Part shown: positions 15,914-25,369 of the stretch, piece by piece
Position numbering within the stretch: the stretch's first letter is position 1
How the letters are laid out: each line of letters begins with the position of its first letter
Virus record (IMG/VR): IMGVR_UViG_3300030103_003465
Coordinates: 1-46,762 of that record
Reading direction: 5' to 3' (one strand)
Source of the DNA: a virus
Length of the DNA: 46,762 bases
Program-made: the position numbers and the translations under genes
The notes under the pieces: model-generated
What the model was told of the DNA's origin: nothing
The model's database searches: none
What the model saw: only the letters and a program-made list of their open reading frames with translations

Positions 15914-16180
15914 ATGGAAAAGAATATACAGTGTATCATCCTGCCAAGTGGTATTATTTTGATATCGGAAGTCGAAGAAGTGTTTGGTGATATACCTGGT
16001 GAACCAGATTGTAAAATCATCAGTCCTTTTAAGTTGATTAAAACAAAAGACATATACACTCTGGAACCATGGTTGGATTTTAGCAACCAATCTGCTACAA
16101 TGATGAGGTCAGGTGATGCACTTACATTTGTCGAACCAAATGGTGAATTACGTGACAAATATATTAAATTGACATCCTAA
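15914..16180 (+). CDS. small beta-rich protein, possibly Sm-like fold
   Basis: This 88-residue protein is a series of short beta strands (CIILPSGIILISEVEEVFG, CKIISPFKLIK, TLEPWLDF) and ends in a VEPNGELRDKYIKL segment. I recall similar cyanophage proteins of Lsm/Hfq-like appearance, but this is not proven. It overlaps the first base of the polymerase gene, so expression is coupled to gp43. Confidence 0.55.
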   Translation: MEKNIQCIILPSGIILISEVEEVFGDIPGEPDCKIISPFKLIKTKDIYTLEPWLDFSNQSATMMRSGDALTFVEPNGELRDKYIKLTS

Positions 16181-18681
16181 TGAGGTTTTACACCAACGTT
16201 CAAATGGTTGGAGATAATTTCTTGGTTCGTGGTTATGAAAATGGAAGACATTTTGCCACTCGTGAGAAGTTCTATCCAACCCTTTTTGTTCCCTCAAAAA
16301 AGAAGACAAAATACAAAACTCTTGAGGGTGAGTATGTTGAGTCTGTTGAGCCAGGCACCGTAAGAGAGTGTCGTGAATTTATTCGAAGATATTCTGAAGT
16401 TGAGAACTTTAAGGTGTATGGCAATGACAGATACATCTATCAATATATTTCAGAGAAATATCCAGAAGAAGAAATCAAGTTTGATTCGAGTAAAATCAAG
16501 ATCACCACATTAGACATTGAGGTAAAGTCAGAGAATGGTTTCCCTGATGTAGAATCTGCTGCGGAAGAAATACTTCTTATATCAATACAGGATTACACAA
16601 CAAAACAGATTCGCACTTGGGGTCAAGGACCTTTCAATAATAAACAGAAGAATGTCATATACAAAGGGTTCGATAGTGAGTATGAGTTATTAAATTCATT
16701 CATTCACTGGTGGATGATAGAAGAGAATACACCAGAGGTTATCACTGGTTGGAATAGTGAGTTGTATGATATACCATATCTGGCACGTAGACTTGAGAGA
16801 GTCTTGGGAGAGAAACTTCGTAAACGTTTATCTCCATGGGGATTGGTAACTGAAGATGTAATTTATATCGCAGGACGTAAGAATATTACATATGATATTG
16901 GTGGTATCACACAGTTAGATTATCTGAATCTGTATAAGAAGTTTACCTATAAGGCACAAGAATCATATCGTTTGGATTATATTGCATCCGTAGAACTTGG
17001 GCAGAAGAAACTTGATCACTCTGAGTTTGATACATTTAAGGACTTCTATACAAATGGTTGGCAGAAGTTTGTGGAATATAATATCATTGACGTAGAACTT
17101 GTTGACCGTATGGAAGACAAGATGAAACTCATCGAACTTGCAATTGTTATGGCATATGATGCCAAGGCAAACTATGCAGATGTATTCTCACAGGTTCGGA
17201 TGTGGGACACGATAATTTATAACTACTTAAAGAAACAGAATATTGTAATCCCTCCGAAGGAGAGATCTGATAAAGTCGAAAAATACGCAGGTGCTTATGT
17301 CAAGGAACCGATTCCTGGAAAGTATGATTGGGTGGTTAGTTTTGACCTTAACAGTCTATATCCTCATCTCATTATGCAGTACAATATCTCCCCAGAGACC
17401 CTCCTCGAAAAGAGGCATCCCACAGCTTCTGTTGATCGAATCCTTGAAGAGGAAATAAACTTTGAGTTGTATCAGGATAGTGCTGTGTGTGCTAATGGTG
17501 CAATGTATCGAAAAGATAAAAGGGGTTTTCTCCCAGAGTTGATGGAGAAGATATACAAAGATCGCACCATATACAAAAAGAAAATGCTTGCTGCAAAACA
17601 GGCATATGAAAAAACTCCTACCAAAACACTTGAGAAGGAGATTGCCAGATGTAATAATATACAGATGGCACGTAAGATCCAACTTAACTCTGCCTATGGT
17701 GCTATTGGAAACCAGTATTTCCGATACTATAAACTTGCCAATGCAGAGGCAATCACTCTATCGGGTCAGGTTTCGATCCGATGGATTGAGAACCGAATGA
17801 ATACTTTCATCAACAAAATACTAAAAACGGAGAATGTCGATTATGTTATTGCTAGTGACACTGATTCTATCTACCTCAATCTGGGTCCTCTGGTCGAAGT
17901 TATATACAAAGGCAGAGAAAAGAATGCTTCGAGCATTGTCTCGTTCCTTAATAAGATCTGTGAAATGGAATTTGAGAAGTATATTGAAAGTTCTTACGAA
18001 ACGTTGGCGAACTACGTAAATGCCTATGAGCAGAAGATGGTGATGAAACGTGAGAATATTGCTGAACGTGGCATCTGGACTGCAAAGAAAAGATATATTC
18101 TCAATGTATGGGATAGTGAGGGTGTCCGATATGAGGAACCTAAACTGAAGATGATGGGTATCGAGGCAGTGAAGTCATCAACTCCTGCACCTTGTCGCAC
18201 CATGATTAAGGATGGACTTAAGTTAATGATGAATGGTACAGAAGAAGATGTGATTCATTTCATAGATGATTGTCGTGCAAAGTTTAAGACTCTTAATCCA
18301 GAGGACATCGCATTTCCAAGAACTGCATCTGATGTTCGTAAGTATAAAGCATCTTCTACCATCTATGCAAAAGGAACACCGATACATTGTAGAGGTGCTC
18401 TCCTGTTCAATCATTACATCAAAAAGAAACAATTAGATAAAAAATATTCTCTAATTAGTAATGGTGAAAAGGTAAAGTTTATTTACTTAAAGAAACCAAA
18501 TCTCATACAAGAGAATGTAATATCATTCATTCAAGACTTTCCACATGAACTTGGACTTGACAAATACATAGATTATGATCTACAATTTGAGAAGAGCTTT
18601 GTAGAACCACTTAAAGCCATTCTTGATGCGATTGGATGGAACGTTGAGAAAACTGTAAACCTTGAATTATTTTTCACATAA
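16180..18681 (+). CDS. 43: gp43 DNA polymerase (family B)
   Basis: This 833-residue replicative polymerase has a 3'-5' exonuclease (Exo I LDIEV with D112 and E114; Exo II TGWNSELYDIPYL) and polymerase motifs A (DLNSLYP from 389), B (QLNSAYGAIGNQYFR) and C (SDTDSIY, D560 and D562). It is shorter than T4 gp43 (898 residues), as in other cyanophages. It is coupled to the small gene upstream and to uvsX downstream. No intron or intein is visible. Confidence 0.97.
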   Translation: MRFYTNVQMVGDNFLVRGYENGRHFATREKFYPTLFVPSKKKTKYKTLEGEYVESVEPGTVRECREFIRRYSEVENFKVYGNDRYIYQYISEKYPEEEIKFDSSKIKITTLDIEVKSENGFPDVESAAEEILLISIQDYTTKQIRTWGQGPFNNKQKNVIYKGFDSEYELLNSFIHWWMIEENTPEVITGWNSELYDIPYLARRLERVLGEKLRKRLSPWGLVTEDVIYIAGRKNITYDIGGITQLDYLNLYKKFTYKAQESYRLDYIASVELGQKKLDHSEFDTFKDFYTNGWQKFVEYNIIDVELVDRMEDKMKLIELAIVMAYDAKANYADVFSQVRMWDTIIYNYLKKQNIVIPPKERSDKVEKYAGAYVKEPIPGKYDWVVSFDLNSLYPHLIMQYNISPETLLEKRHPTASVDRILEEEINFELYQDSAVCANGAMYRKDKRGFLPELMEKIYKDRTIYKKKMLAAKQAYEKTPTKTLEKEIARCNNIQMARKIQLNSAYGAIGNQYFRYYKLANAEAITLSGQVSIRWIENRMNTFINKILKTENVDYVIASDTDSIYLNLGPLVEVIYKGREKNASSIVSFLNKICEMEFEKYIESSYETLANYVNAYEQKMVMKRENIAERGIWTAKKRYILNVWDSEGVRYEEPKLKMMGIEAVKSSTPAPCRTMIKDGLKLMMNGTEEDVIHFIDDCRAKFKTLNPEDIAFPRTASDVRKYKASSTIYAKGTPIHCRGALLFNHYIKKKQLDKKYSLISNGEKVKFIYLKKPNLIQENVISFIQDFPHELGLDKYIDYDLQFEKSFVEPLKAILDAIGWNVEKTVNLELFFT

Positions 18682-19688
18682 TGGATTTTTTAAAAGAAAT
18701 TGTAAAAGAGATAGGAGATGAATATACGCAGATTGCGTCAGATATTGATGAAACTGAAAGATTCATTGACACAGGATCCTACATTTTTAATGGACTCATT
18801 AGTGGGTCTATTTTTGGCGGGGTTAGCAGCAATCGTATTACTGCTATTGCTGGTGAGACAAGCACTGGTAAAACTTATTTCTCACTTGCTATTGTCAAAA
18901 ACTTTTTGGATACTCACCCTGATGGGTATTGCCTCTATTTTGATACTGAAGCAGCAGTCAATAAAGGATTATTGGAGTCTCGTGGAATTGATACAACACG
19001 GTTGGTTGTTGTGAATGTCGTGACAGTTGAGGAGTTTCGTGGCAAGGCACTGAAGGCAGTTGATATATATCTTAAGACAGACGAAGAACAACGCAAACCC
19101 TGTATGTTTGTATTGGACTCATTGGGTATGCTTTCTACAGAGAAAGAAATCCGTGATGCTTTGGATGATAAACAAGTTCGTGACATGACCAAATCACAAC
19201 TTGTTAAGGGTGCATTCCGTATGTTGACTCTTAAACTTGGTCAAGCAAACATACCACTTATAGTTACAAATCATACCTACGATGTTATCGGATCTTATGT
19301 CCCAACTAAAGAAATGGGAGGAGGCAGTGGCCTCAAATATGCCGCGAGTACAATCATTTATCTCGGAAAGAAGAAGGAAAAGGATAAGACAGAGGTTGTT
19401 GGAAACATTATTAAAGCTAAGACGGTTAAATCGAGACTCAGCAGAGAAAACAAACAAGTCGAAATAAGACTTTACTATGATGAGAGAGGACTTGATCGTT
19501 ATTATGGTCTTCTTGAGTTAGGAGAACTTGGTGGTCTCTGGAAAAACGTTGCGGGTAGATATGAAATTGATGGTAAGAAGATATATGCAAAAAATATTTA
19601 CGCAGAACCAGACAAATATTTTACTGATGATATAATGAATAAGTTAGACGAAATTTCAAAGAAGAATTTTTCTTATGGAACGAATTGA
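18681..19688 (+). CDS. uvsX: UvsX RecA-like recombinase
   Basis: This 335-residue strand-exchange protein needed for recombination-dependent replication has Walker A GETSTGKT at 58-65. Walker B is CMFVLDSLGML, and the L2/DNA-binding region (KEMGGGSGLKYAAS) is typical of UvsX. It is smaller than T4 UvsX (391 residues). It ends in GTN-stop, and its last codons lie inside the left copy of a 16-bp repeat (see the repeat entries). Confidence 0.95.
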   Translation: MDFLKEIVKEIGDEYTQIASDIDETERFIDTGSYIFNGLISGSIFGGVSSNRITAIAGETSTGKTYFSLAIVKNFLDTHPDGYCLYFDTEAAVNKGLLESRGIDTTRLVVVNVVTVEEFRGKALKAVDIYLKTDEEQRKPCMFVLDSLGMLSTEKEIRDALDDKQVRDMTKSQLVKGAFRMLTLKLGQANIPLIVTNHTYDVIGSYVPTKEMGGGSGLKYAASTIIYLGKKKEKDKTEVVGNIIKAKTVKSRLSRENKQVEIRLYYDERGLDRYYGLLELGELGGLWKNVAGRYEIDGKKIYAKNIYAEPDKYFTDDIMNKLDEISKKNFSYGTN

Positions 19689-19690
19689 AT
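19675..19690 (+). repeat. 16-bp direct repeat, left copy
   Basis: ATGGAACGAATTGAAT covers the last codons and stop of uvsX. An exact second copy lies at 20065-20080. The sequence also reads as a start codon plus MERIE, the N-terminus of gp41. Confidence 0.9.
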
Positions 19691-20078
19691 GACACATGAA
19701 ACTAAATTAGATAGTATTTACACTGGAAAAAAACAAACTTCTGGACAAGCAAATTGGTATGCTGCTAGGAAGGATGATCCTAAGTTTAAAAAAGAACAAC
19801 AGGAAAAGAATAGATTGAGAAGAGAAAAGAAAAAGAAAATGTGGTTAGAATATATGGAGGGAAAATCTTGTTGTGATTGTGGTTCAACAGACATTATAAA
19901 TTTGGAACATGATCATCGCACTGGTGAAGAAAAATTATTCAACATAGGTGATGGAAAATTTCGTTATGGTTGGAAAAGATTGATGGTAGAATGTTCTAAA
20001 TGCGACATACGATGTCGTCCCTGTCATATGAGAAGACATTACGGAAATGGATGGTGGAATAAAAATGGAACGAATTGA
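19689..20078 (+). CDS. HNH homing-type endonuclease
   Basis: This 129-residue protein has a zinc-bound HNH fold: CxxC at C61/C64, the LEHDH motif (H74-D-H76), CxxC at C102/C105, then C112-H113 and H117. The basic helical N-terminus may bind DNA. It is inserted between uvsX and the helicase gene. Its last four residues (NGTN) copy the UvsX end because both lie in the 16-bp repeat. It is a likely freestanding mobile endonuclease. Confidence 0.8.
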   Translation: MTHETKLDSIYTGKKQTSGQANWYAARKDDPKFKKEQQEKNRLRREKKKKMWLEYMEGKSCCDCGSTDIINLEHDHRTGEEKLFNIGDGKFRYGWKRLMVECSKCDIRCRPCHMRRHYGNGWWNKNGTN

Positions 20079-20080
20079 AT
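20065..20080 (+). repeat. 16-bp direct repeat, right copy
   Basis: This exact copy of 19675-19690 contains the stop of the HNH gene and the start codon of gp41. Flanking bases differ on both sides, apart from one upstream purine/pyrimidine position, so the repeat is exactly delimited. Confidence 0.9.
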
Positions 20081-21441
20081 CTACAATTCTAAAAAATTTA
20101 ATACACAATGAGGAATATTCTCGAAAGGTAATTCCTTTTATTCAACCTGACTACTTTGAGGATCGAAAAGAAAAAGTAATCTTTGAGGAAATTATATCAT
20201 TTATTGTCAAGTATGGATCATCCATAACTGTAGAGGCACTAAATATTGAGGTTGAGAATCGAACTGACCTTTCAGATACAGAAGCAAAGGAGATTCATGA
20301 GATAAATCAACATCTTATGAAATCAGTTGTTGATGAGCAATGGTTACTCGATTCGACTGAAAAGTGGTGTCGTGATCGTGCAATTTATCTTGCATTGATG
20401 GAATCGATTCACATTGCAGATGGTAATGATGACAAAAAGAATCGTGATGCAATCCCAACAATACTATCAGATGCACTAGCAGTTTCTTTTGATAATAATA
20501 TTGGACATGATTACTTACTAAACTACGAAGAAAGATATGAGTTCTATCACAAGAAAGAAGAAAAAATCGAATTTGATCTGGAATACTTTAATAAAATTAC
20601 CAAAGGTGGTCTACCTAATAAGACTCTTAACATCGCGCTTGCTGGTACAGGTGTCGGGAAGTCTTTATTCATGTGCCACGTTGCTAGCTCCGTGTTGTTA
20701 CAAGGGAGGAACGTACTCTACATTACAATGGAGATGGCAGAAGAGAAAATTGCTGAAAGAATTGATGCAAACTTATTAGATGTTTCGATACAGGACTTAA
20801 CTGATTTACCCAAAACAATGTTTGAGAATAAGGTTACTGCCGTATCCAAGAAAACTCAAGGTCATTTAATCATAAAAGAATATCCAACTGCGGGTGCACA
20901 CAGTGGACATTTTAAAGGATTACTTAATGAACTAGCATTAAAAAAATCTTTCAGACCTGATATAATATTCGTAGATTATCTAAACATATGTGCATCTTCA
21001 CGTTACAAAGCAAATGCTAATGTCAATTCGTATTCCTATATTAAAGCGATTGCGGAAGAACTTCGTGGTCTTGCCGTCGAATCGAACGTTCCGATTGTTT
21101 CCGCAACTCAAACTACTCGTAGTGGTTTTGCTAGTAGTGATGTTGACCTTACCGATACCTCTGAGTCATTTGGTCTTCCTGCAACTGCTGATCTTATGTT
21201 CGCTCTTATATCTACTGAGGAACTCGAAGGGTTAAACCAAATTATGGTTAAACAATTAAAGAATAGATATAATGATCCGACTATCTTTAAGAGGTTTGTG
21301 ATAGGAATAGATCGTGCAAAGATGAGATTATATGACTGTGAGCAGAAAGCACAGGATGATATTCTTGACAATGGTAGTGAAGACGAGTATAATAAAGAGG
21401 ATAAAAAACCTAAAAAATCTTTCGCAGAGTTTAAATTTTAA
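20065..21441 (+). CDS. 41: gp41 replicative DNA helicase
   Basis: This 458-residue DnaB-family hexameric helicase works with gp61. The start is set at ATG 20065 (MERIESTILKNLIHNEEY), matching the T4 gp41 N-terminus. An in-frame ATG at 20047 lies within the HNH gene. Walker A GTGVGKS is at 194-200. YITMEMAEEKIAERIDANLLDV, IIFVDYLNICASS and the QTTRSG/ESFGLPATADL segments are conserved with T4. It ends KSFAEFKF, like the T4 LANELKF end. Confidence 0.95.
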   Translation: MERIESTILKNLIHNEEYSRKVIPFIQPDYFEDRKEKVIFEEIISFIVKYGSSITVEALNIEVENRTDLSDTEAKEIHEINQHLMKSVVDEQWLLDSTEKWCRDRAIYLALMESIHIADGNDDKKNRDAIPTILSDALAVSFDNNIGHDYLLNYEERYEFYHKKEEKIEFDLEYFNKITKGGLPNKTLNIALAGTGVGKSLFMCHVASSVLLQGRNVLYITMEMAEEKIAERIDANLLDVSIQDLTDLPKTMFENKVTAVSKKTQGHLIIKEYPTAGAHSGHFKGLLNELALKKSFRPDIIFVDYLNICASSRYKANANVNSYSYIKAIAEELRGLAVESNVPIVSATQTTRSGFASSDVDLTDTSESFGLPATADLMFALISTEELEGLNQIMVKQLKNRYNDPTIFKRFVIGIDRAKMRLYDCEQKAQDDILDNGSEDEYNKEDKKPKKSFAEFKF

Positions 21442-21851
21442 TGACAAAACAAGTTGACTTTTCTAAGTATGCTCTATTCGTGGATGGTGTCACATCCAAT
21501 CCCAGTAGGGATTATAAATCTTTCATTGAGAGTCTTAGTGTTCTTGACGGACAGGGTGCCAATATTAATCGCCTTACCACTGCTGCTGTTGGGATTAGTG
21601 CTGAAGGTGGTGAGTTTATGGAGATCGTTAAAAAGATGGTATTTCAAGGTAAACCTTGGAACGACGATAATCGAGAACATCTTATTATTGAGTTGGGTGA
21701 TGTTATGTGGTACGTAATGCAAGCGTGTATGGCACTTGATGTTTCAATAGAAGATGTAGTCGCAGGTAATGTTGAGAAATTAAAGAAGAGATATCCTGGT
21801 GGAGAGTTTGATGTCTTTTATTCAGAAAATCGTAAGGCAGGTGATAGATGA
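21441..21851 (+). CDS. mazG: MazG nucleotide pyrophosphohydrolase
   Basis: This 136-residue all-alpha NTP-PPase has the metal-binding EGGEFMEIVKK (ExxE) and ELGDVMWYV (ExxD) motifs. It hydrolyses (d)NTPs to monophosphates. Cyanophage MazG has been proposed to affect ppGpp or deoxynucleotide pools. It overlaps the gp41 stop by one base. Confidence 0.9.
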   Translation: MTKQVDFSKYALFVDGVTSNPSRDYKSFIESLSVLDGQGANINRLTTAAVGISAEGGEFMEIVKKMVFQGKPWNDDNREHLIIELGDVMWYVMQACMALDVSIEDVVAGNVEKLKKRYPGGEFDVFYSENRKAGDR

Positions 21852-22051
21852 GAGAACAAATTATTAAAGCATTGATATCACATGCTCAAGGTGATATAGA
21901 AAAACATAAGGCAAACATTGAGGTTTATCTGACTAATCCTGCAGGTATTGGAGAGCACTCTGATATCTTGGAAGCAATTGAGAATGAACTTAATATGATT
22001 GCAAAGTATATGGATCAAATTGAAGTTATTCAAAAGTATATTAAAAAATGA
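21848..22051 (+). CDS. small helical hypothetical protein (67 aa)
   Basis: It starts in an ATGA overlap with mazG and ends in one with the next gene. It is predicted helical throughout (IIKALISHAQGDIEKHKANIEVYL... IENELNMIAKYMDQIEVIQKYIKK), possibly a coiled coil. Its function is unknown. Confidence 0.6.
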   Translation: MREQIIKALISHAQGDIEKHKANIEVYLTNPAGIGEHSDILEAIENELNMIAKYMDQIEVIQKYIKK

Positions 22052-22467
22052 GCATAGACAAAGATATTAAAGTCACTATCAATTTGAATAAAATTGTTGA
22101 AGAAAGACTTACAAAAATGATGGGGTACATGAATTTTGGTGATAAAGTCATTAATGGTACTTTAATCAGCACAGATAATATTGACGAAATTGCTGTTAGT
22201 GCTCGATCTTATGTAGATTTAAATGCACTTCATGATTCGATTGATATTTTAATTTGTGAATATCTAGGTGTGCCAAAACCGACAGTTAATGATATGGTGT
22301 ACGGGGTTCATTATGGTGAGATTCAACCAGAACCTGGTAGAGAAGCATATCTAACGAAACTTGAATCAGAGGCAAAGAAACGTAAAGCATACTTTGAAAA
22401 GAATTTTGAACTAAAGGAATTGGAAGGTGGTTCGTGGACAATAGAGGTTCCAGTAAGGAAGAACTAA
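22048..22467 (+). CDS. hypothetical protein (139 aa)
   Basis: It has mixed alpha/beta composition with an amphipathic N-terminus (DIKVTINLNKIVEERLTKMM). No catalytic motif is recognised. It is the last gene of the mazG group before a late-type promoter box. Confidence 0.55.
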   Translation: MSIDKDIKVTINLNKIVEERLTKMMGYMNFGDKVINGTLISTDNIDEIAVSARSYVDLNALHDSIDILICEYLGVPKPTVNDMVYGVHYGEIQPEPGREAYLTKLESEAKKRKAYFEKNFELKELEGGSWTIEVPVRKN

Positions 22468-22473
22468 TAAATA
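22466..22473 (+). promoter_or_regulatory. late-type promoter box AATAAATA
   Basis: It overlaps the end of the preceding gene, 18 nt upstream of the ATG at 22492. It suggests that the following block of unknown proteins is expressed late. Confidence 0.4.
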
Positions 22474-22491
22474 TTTTAAAAAGTAAGATAG

Positions 22492-23589
22492 ATGGCAGAT
22501 GCTAAAGGATTTCTTACTGGTGGTGAACAAACAACAATTAATGCTACCATAACTGAATTATTTCCAGCACTTGCATTTAATACTGGCAATAATCCTAAAA
22601 CACCAGAAGAAATGCAACAACTAATTACGGAGATGAATCTACAGGATAGTAATGCACAAGAATCATTTGTTGCTAAGTCTAATGTCTTGTCTGCGAAAGA
22701 ATATATAAGTCAAATTGATAAAATTAAACCTACGACTAGAAATACTAAGTTACAAAATTCTATCGCAATTTTAGATTGGATTAACCAATATGATAAAGAT
22801 AGAAAAATACAAAAAGTTGTTTGGGGATATAGACAGAAACCAAAAGGAGTTCCAGACAATCATTCTGGAGATATATTTTTAATATTTAAAAATACAAAAA
22901 TTGAACCAAATATAATTGGAATTAGTTTGAAGGCAGGAACAAAATCCTCCAAAGAACCTAAACTAAACTCTTATGTTGGAACCACTCTTAGAAAACCTAT
23001 GTGGCAGAAAGCATATCCAAATGCCATGAATCAATTGAAAGATAAATTGTGGAGTGACGTATATTCTAAAGTCCCAAATTTACCTAAAACTGTAAAGAAA
23101 GATAATTGGTTGACACTCTCATCAACAAGACAAATTCCCAATAAAATACTTCAAGATAAAATTTTAAAATTATTTAAATATGATCCTTTAATGTTTGATG
23201 CCTTATACTCTAGAATGAATAAGATATGTAGAAATAAATTGTGTGATATGATAAATGGAAATTTGAATGCGACAAAAGAATGGATAGAACAGGAATTTAG
23301 ATTAGAAAAAAAAGATGTGAAAGTTCCTATGGTGTTAGTTAAAGCAATAGGTAATAAAGCCGAATCACAATCTACAGATCCTTTGAGAGATTTTCTACCC
23401 TCTGTAACTTCAGTGAACGCATACTTAGACAAACAATCTGTTCAAGAGTGGTTTATTGATTTGATGGGTGATAATGGTAAGAAAATGACACTTACTATGA
23501 CTATAAGAAGTGACTCTGAATATAGAGAGGCAAAACAAAAAGGTAAGTTAGGTGCTTTTATGATGCTTAAACTATTGTATAGGGGTTAA
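22492..23589 (+). CDS. unknown protein with PD-(D/E)XK-like nuclease signature (365 aa)
   Basis: I do not recognise the family. Around residues 124-149 it has HSGDIFLIF, a 17-residue gap and GISLKAG. This resembles the D...(E/Q/S)xK core of restriction-like nucleases (D127 and K147), with Ser at the usual Glu position. The rest is Lys/Asn-rich and mainly helical. The next gene encodes a larger protein with the same GISLK element, suggesting a functional pair. It might be a nuclease, a DNA-binding virion protein or an inactive relative. Confidence 0.5.
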   Translation: MADAKGFLTGGEQTTINATITELFPALAFNTGNNPKTPEEMQQLITEMNLQDSNAQESFVAKSNVLSAKEYISQIDKIKPTTRNTKLQNSIAILDWINQYDKDRKIQKVVWGYRQKPKGVPDNHSGDIFLIFKNTKIEPNIIGISLKAGTKSSKEPKLNSYVGTTLRKPMWQKAYPNAMNQLKDKLWSDVYSKVPNLPKTVKKDNWLTLSSTRQIPNKILQDKILKLFKYDPLMFDALYSRMNKICRNKLCDMINGNLNATKEWIEQEFRLEKKDVKVPMVLVKAIGNKAESQSTDPLRDFLPSVTSVNAYLDKQSVQEWFIDLMGDNGKKMTLTMTIRSDSEYREAKQKGKLGAFMMLKLLYRG

Positions 23590-23591
23590 AA

Positions 23592-25145
23592 ATGGCAGAA
23601 AAAATAAATGGTCAAGATATAGTAAATTATCTTTCTGATATAGGAAAAAAAGATTCTAAGGGAAAAATATTTTTTCAAAGAGTATTATTTGATGTAAAAA
23701 CTACAAAACTTGGTGTAGATATTATATTAGATAGTCCTGATACCGAACCAATTGTAAAAAAATTTAAAAGTGAGATGATTAAAATTCTCATGGAAGAATA
23801 CAAAGGTTTATTGCAAAAAACCGATAGAATGTTGCCTAAGATAGGAAAAGTAATCAGATTAAAATATATTGATAATGGAATGAAATTTATTGATTTTGAA
23901 ATTAATGAGTATCCAAAAAAAGGTAGATCAGGTGCTTTACCACCAAAAATATCTGAACCTGCCACCATGTTAGTGTTAAACGCAGCATTAGAATCAAAGG
24001 GTGCAAAATTTAAAACAGAAGAGGATATATTTGTTAATGATGTTTATAAAGATTTAGAAAAACTTTTTGGAAAATCATGGGGGCATAAGTTAGATGAATG
24101 GATCTATACCTTTCTTAAACAAAATCAATTATTTTTTGATAATTATTCAAGCGCTACTTGGGCACCATTTAAACATAAAGATTATAAAAAACAAAGAGAT
24201 CCTCAAGTATTTTTTAAAGAACATTTAAAAAATTTAGAGAGAGAACCTGGTGTCAAAGCAGGAACTTATGAACAATGGAACCCTTCTGATTTGTATGCTG
24301 TAAAAACAGCACAATTGAGAACACTTGAATCTGATATTAAAGAAGCTAGTTCATCACCAAATGCAAACACATTGTTAAAACTAAATGCTGATTTAATTAC
24401 TTTGATGGAGAAAAATGAATTGGTAGGAATATCATTAAAAAAAATACAATCTGGAGATAAAGCAACATTTAAAATATTTAACGTAGAAAATTCAAAATTG
24501 TTATCTGCTTTAAAATCATTTAAGGCACTTGAAAAATTTGGTATGAAAGATATTCATTTTTCATTGAAAAATATATTTCAAAACTTTTACTTTAAAGGTT
24601 CTCCAGCAGCAACTACTTCTATTTTTTTCGGTGGTAAAGAAGCATCATCTTCAAAATTTAAAATAGATGTCACTCGATCAGGTGATGCTCTTGTTTGGAA
24701 TACAAATATACCAAGCTCTAGAGGTGCTCAAGGTGGACAAACTCCAAGGGGTGTAGTCATTAAATTACTGAGTCATCAAAGTTCTGGTGTATCTTTTAGA
24801 AATAAATATACTGATTATCCAAAAGATGCTGGAGAATTTATGAAAATTTTAGAAAAACCAAATTCATTGGAGTATAAAACATATCACAAGTGGTTTGATT
24901 TTTGTCATAAACATCCTAAAAATGATTATAAATCATCAGTTGCATTTGATCAATGGGCAGATAGTGTATTGGAAGCATATGAGAATCGTGCAAAAGTAGG
25001 TAAAACTAAATTAGCACTTCTTAATTTTTGGTATGATGCACTTAATCATCATAGTGATGATGATGAATTTTGGACTGATTTATTATACTTTGGATTGAAG
25101 ATCACAAAAAAAGGGCAATTTGCTCCTCATGCAAAAATATCATAA
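23592..25145 (+). CDS. unknown large protein sharing GISLK signature (517 aa)
   Basis: No family name is certain. The segment WNPSDLYAVK (about 229-238), a linker of about 40 residues and VGISLKKI (278-285) again fit a PD-(D/E)XK-like core (D233 and K283). The N-terminal EPATMLVLNAALESKG and the C-terminal SSVAFDQWADSVLEAYENR regions look helical. I recall similar NPxDxW...GISLKK proteins in other large phages. It starts 3 nt after its smaller neighbour, and the two are probably co-translated. Confidence 0.5.
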   Translation: MAEKINGQDIVNYLSDIGKKDSKGKIFFQRVLFDVKTTKLGVDIILDSPDTEPIVKKFKSEMIKILMEEYKGLLQKTDRMLPKIGKVIRLKYIDNGMKFIDFEINEYPKKGRSGALPPKISEPATMLVLNAALESKGAKFKTEEDIFVNDVYKDLEKLFGKSWGHKLDEWIYTFLKQNQLFFDNYSSATWAPFKHKDYKKQRDPQVFFKEHLKNLEREPGVKAGTYEQWNPSDLYAVKTAQLRTLESDIKEASSSPNANTLLKLNADLITLMEKNELVGISLKKIQSGDKATFKIFNVENSKLLSALKSFKALEKFGMKDIHFSLKNIFQNFYFKGSPAATTSIFFGGKEASSSKFKIDVTRSGDALVWNTNIPSSRGAQGGQTPRGVVIKLLSHQSSGVSFRNKYTDYPKDAGEFMKILEKPNSLEYKTYHKWFDFCHKHPKNDYKSSVAFDQWADSVLEAYENRAKVGKTKLALLNFWYDALNHHSDDDEFWTDLLYFGLKITKKGQFAPHAKIS

Positions 25146-25369
25146 TGAAAATAACTATCGATCAATTGATTCGTTCATTCGAACCTAAGTCAAAAAATAG
25201 AAAACAAATCTTCAATGATTTTCTGTATCATTGTTTTGTAACTATTGAAAAATTAATTAATTCTGAAAAACGTAAACGGAAGAAGGATAAATATGTTATA
25301 ATGAGACAGAATCTCATCAATTATCTTATCGCCAACGAAAGAAAAGTAGTTACTAAACTTTGTAGATGA
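25145..25369 (+). CDS. small basic protein (74 aa)
   Basis: It overlaps the preceding stop by one base and the next start by 4 nt. It is highly basic and helical (KITIDQLIRSFEPKSKNRKQ, EKRKRKKDK), which would suit nucleic-acid binding or a cofactor of the two nuclease-like proteins upstream. No motif is recognised. Confidence 0.55.
   Translation: MKITIDQLIRSFEPKSKNRKQIFNDFLYHCFVTIEKLINSEKRKRKKDKYVIMRQNLINYLIANERKVVTKLCR

Noticed and set aside
16180-18681. Possible intron or intein in the polymerase gene
   Set aside because: All family B motifs run in one uninterrupted frame with normal spacing.
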